64,000 nt of DNA from Nyssa sinensis (Eukaryota > Streptophyta > Magnoliopsida > Cornales > Nyssaceae), in contig CM018035.1 in the NCBI GenBank assembly GCA_008638375.1, forward strand, positions 26,278,307-26,342,306. Direction: 5' to 3'. The notes under the pieces were generated by a model that searched no databases, was not told where the DNA came from, and was given only the letters and a program-made list of their open reading frames with translations. A program made the position numbers and the translations under genes. Of this stretch, positions 60,931 to 64,000 are shown piece after piece (position 1 is the stretch's first letter; every line of letters begins with the position of its first letter).

Positions 60931-62812
60931 GTATGGCTAAACTTTTCAGGATCTCGGTACATAAAATGGACCTCGCCATTAGGTCCAGAATGTCCGACAT
61001 AGTTAAAATAGACTATCTTTTGTGTCTATTTGTCCCTCAGTATCATTAGGGGCAGTACAGTCATTTACTATTTATGTGTCATTATTTTTTGGGACTTAAT
61101 TTCCCAAATTGGACTCACCGTTGAGTCTGGAATGCGCGAAATAGTAAAAGCACATTATTTATTTAATTAATTTGGACTTCGTTTGAGTCATTTAGTGTCC
61201 AAGGGTAAAATAGTAATTTTACCTCAATTAATAAAATAATCATTTTATGATTTAATTATTTTTTAAGGGCTTATATGCATAAATTTTTCAGAAGCTAGGC
61301 CAGAACACAATTATTCATAATAGTTAGGGTCAAAGTATAATTCATAAAAATATTGGTTCAATTTATTTTAATTAAGGTACTAAACCAGTAGGGTTTATAA
61401 GACAAAACCCTAGACCGGACTGGCAGCATTGTGAACCAGTCGGTTCACTTGACCAAGCAGAACCAGGATACGATATCCCTTTTAATTCCCTTATCCTCGG
61501 TTTGGGCTATCCTCAAACCTGATTTCCAATTTCTTACAGTTGTAACCAAATAGGCCAACTTCAGTTTCAATTTTAAAACCTTTAAACCCAAAACGGTGCC
61601 GTCCTACTTATACCGTTTATGAGACGGGTCGGGTCCAGACCCGAACTTGAAACCGACCCGAACCGATGCAGTCACTGTTCACCTTCTTCCCCAACTCACC
61701 CACTGTGTTGCCCTAATTTCCAGTTTCCATTTTTTCCAATTTCGTGGATTTTCAAACACTGTTTTCATCTGCTTTTGGGTGGTTCGAGTTTCTAGGGATC
61801 AGGCCAATATCTTGGCATTCATTTTGTGCCTCAATTCGAGCTCAAATGCTCGGTCTAAGGTTTGATAATCATACCTACAATTGGCTTGTAAATCCCTGTT
61901 TTTGCCCCAAATCTTGTGAGGTTTCCTTAGTTGTGATCCATGCATCATGGGATTCAAGTCCCCATTCCAAAAATCAAGTTTAGAGCAAGATTTGTGGGGT
62001 TGGGTTTCAAAACCCGAACTTGCAACTCAGGTTTTAAGGTTCATTTTTAAGCCATTTGGTCTGGTTCTTGTTGCAGTGAAATCCCTACATCATCTAGGTC
62101 AAGTCTAAGCAATCCAAAATCAATTTGGCTTGGGTCAAATCAGACCTACTGCATGGAAGGTCTGTCAATGGCGATTCTCCTTGGTTTTTGCATCTCAAGC
62201 TTCCTAGGTTCTCCCAAATTGCTTAAAACCTGTCCCTTTAATGTCAATTTAATACATGCATGCAGCCTAGACACCAATTAAAACTGAAACAGAGAAAGAA
62301 AATAAAACGGAACTTTTAAAGTTTTGGTGTTTTATACCTTAGATCAGGCCTCTTCCTTCTCCTAGGCTTAAGGTGGGGTCCTTAGTTGTTGCCCCAGTTC
62401 AGTCATGCACTGTTCAGGTCCTTCCTCTTTTGTGTACCTCCATGGAAACACACCATGCATGCACACACACAATTTCTCACACAATGTTTCTCTCTCTTCT
62501 ATCACTCTCTCTCTACCCGAGCACACACCCATAGATCTGAAGATACAACACACTCACCATATTTAGCACACACCCACTTAGATTATTTGAATTACATATA
62601 TAATATATGTACCTATAGATATACCCATGTGTTTACACTTGTAGGGTTCAGGTGTGATGATATAGGCTAGGGCAGAGGGTGATGTGGGCTAAGGTATATA
62701 GGCTGATCGAGTGGTGAAGTGTTGCATGTATGGCCATTGGCCAGCTTGGGAGGTGGCCTTGGTTAAATTGGGTTCATATAGCAATTATGTTATATATTTA
62801 AACACAAAGTTG

Positions 62813-62880
62813 TTGGTAGCCCACTTGGTTTATTTTTGGGTGCCTAAAATCTTGTCCTACTTGGTCAAGGGTTCAAATCC
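62813..62880 (+). other. tRNA-like A/B-box block, antisense to LTR
   Basis: TGGTAGCCCACTTGG (62813-62827, A-box-like) and GGGTTCAAATCC (62869-62880, B-box-like). Confidence 0.45.
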
Positions 62881-63307
62881 CATTGGCCTCACTTTTGGGC
62901 ATTTTTCCCCATTTGGGCTTATGCCTTTTTTGGTTGGCACAGAATTTCGTTTTGGCTATTTCCGTTATATTTTCTTTTCTGTTACTCTTTTACGAAGCAG
63001 TTTCTTCTGAGGGTTTCCTATTTCGATTAGCTTCGATGTCAAAGGTCTCGTGTCGGTTATTATTTATTTGTGGTCGTCATAGTCCGCTAATTCGAGTTTT
63101 CAGTAGTGTTACAATGACATCATTTTAGCTAATTAATTGGTAATTAGGTTCAGGTATTACACCCTCCTTTCTGACGTGTTTAATTATTTTATTAATCTAT
63201 AGTGACCGTTCGAGATATTCTCGATTAACTTCCTTGATTATTCTTTATGTCGTTTCTAATTAATAATTAGCAAACTAATTATTAATTAATCGGGTCGGGG
63301 TGTTACA

Positions 63308-63312
63308 AAAGA
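63308..63312. other. Target-site duplication AAAGA, right copy
   Basis: Exact match to 58752-58756, directly after the LTR start (read on the minus strand). Confidence 0.85.
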
Positions 63313-64000
63313 CTAAGCAAGACAACAAGCACAATTTAGTGACCCAAATCAAAGATATTCAAATCGAATACAAAGGTAAGCCTCAAAGGCATATTTCACA
63401 TTCAAAGATAATATCATCAAATAAACAAATGGTGTGGAATCTAACATATACAGATTGAGTCTAATAGATGCTATCAACAAATAGTGTTTGGCTACCCCCA
63501 AAATCACTCATTCAGTTTCACCACTCATATCTGGGTTCCCCTAAATAGCACCAAGAGTTCTTATCAAATCATGTCCTCACTGGGACTATGTGTTGGGTAT
63601 CATTCCCGAACACTGACCTGTAGGTCATCAGCATCTAAAGAATCAAGATAGGCATTGTGATAGACACAACCCCGTGTACTCACAAATAATGTTATTAGCA
63701 AAGGATTCCACAAGCTATGAATATATACATAGGTTACAAACGCCCACAACAAAAGGAATCACAATGATCACAAATCTTCTCTTAAGTTAAGTAAAAAAAG
63801 GAATTTTAACCATATATGTTTGATGTTTGTGAGAACCATGTGAATCACTACACTACTTGATTCAAATGGTTCTTCACAACAAATAGGATATCAATGAATC
63901 AAAATTCTCCACATAATGGAAAACACAGTCATCAATGGTTTGTGGACTTGAAGCGATTACAGATATACAATTTCAAGAAACAAAGATTGGCAGCTATATA
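63313..64000 (-). other. Right part of the older repeat, to window end
   Basis: No gene seen. See 58250-58751, the other side of the solo LTR insertion. Confidence 0.35.

Larger units (their letters stand above)
58757..63307 (-). mobile_element. 4551-bp chromovirus solo LTR, minus strand
   Basis: On the minus strand it starts TGTAACACCCCGACCCG at 63307 and ends GGGTGGGGTTCGGGATGTGACA (quoted in parts: GGGTGGGGTTC, GGGATGTGACA) at 58757. An exact AAAGA duplication flanks it, and there is no interior sequence. It belongs to the same family as 39629-44375 and 53026-57120. It holds two tandem arrays and a tRNA-like block. A second TGTAATACC with a purine run lies inside it at 63161, so that is not the boundary. 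Confidence 0.85.

Overview
The window is nuclear DNA from a flowering plant, most likely a eudicot. It holds one recognisable host gene, a six-exon long-loop PIN auxin efflux carrier on the minus strand (45946-49216). Nearly everything else is nested, decayed LTR retrotransposon DNA of lineages typical of plants: Ty3/gypsy Tat/Ogre-like, Ty3/gypsy chromovirus of Tekay/Del type, and Ty1/copia SIRE/Maximus-like. I cannot name the species from sequence alone.

Left part (1-16.9 kb). A minus-oriented chromovirus LTR, cut by the window edge, fills 1-2032. A stop-riddled Tat-type reverse transcriptase/RNase H relic follows (2040-3140). A chromovirus 3' end with polypurine tract and LTR start lies near 5231-5267. 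That LTR is interrupted by a Tat/Ogre-like element (6257-12746) whose ends are fixed by a perfect 5-bp duplication CATAG. This element has a 2.0-kb 5' LTR carrying a minisatellite, then gag and protease relics, and has lost the rest of pol and most of its 3' LTR. From 12.75 to 16.9 kb I see only simple repeats and AT-rich DNA.

Middle part (16.9-45.4 kb). A decayed extra ORF resembling the putative gypsy-type transposon domain plus coiled coil lies at 16.9-19.5 kb. A SIRE/Maximus-like copia element (19858-about 28077) has a full 5' LTR, gag and an extra C-terminal ORF, but no recognisable pol. A large Tat element (about 28412-45407) is broken by LTR insertions. It keeps a gag fragment, an RNase H/integrase stretch, a 113-bp tandem array behind integrase, and an antisense extra ORF. 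A 4747-bp solo LTR (39629-44375, duplication TAAAT) is inserted near its end.

Right part (45.4-64 kb). The PIN gene starts about 540 bp from the Tat element and is followed on its promoter side by a (GA)n tract, a Tat-like solo LTR relic set between (TA)n tracts, and a 521-bp foldback MITE. A chromovirus deletion derivative (53026-58249) comes next. Then comes a second solo LTR on the minus strand (58757-63307, duplication AAAGA) that contains a 134-bp array of five copies.

No element looks able to move by itself: every coding relic has stops, frameshifts or missing domains. The most interesting material is structural: dated nesting with exact target duplications, tandem arrays growing inside LTRs and 3' UTRs, a tRNA-like A/B-box block kept in all copies of one LTR family, and short palindromic blocks recurring in unrelated elements.
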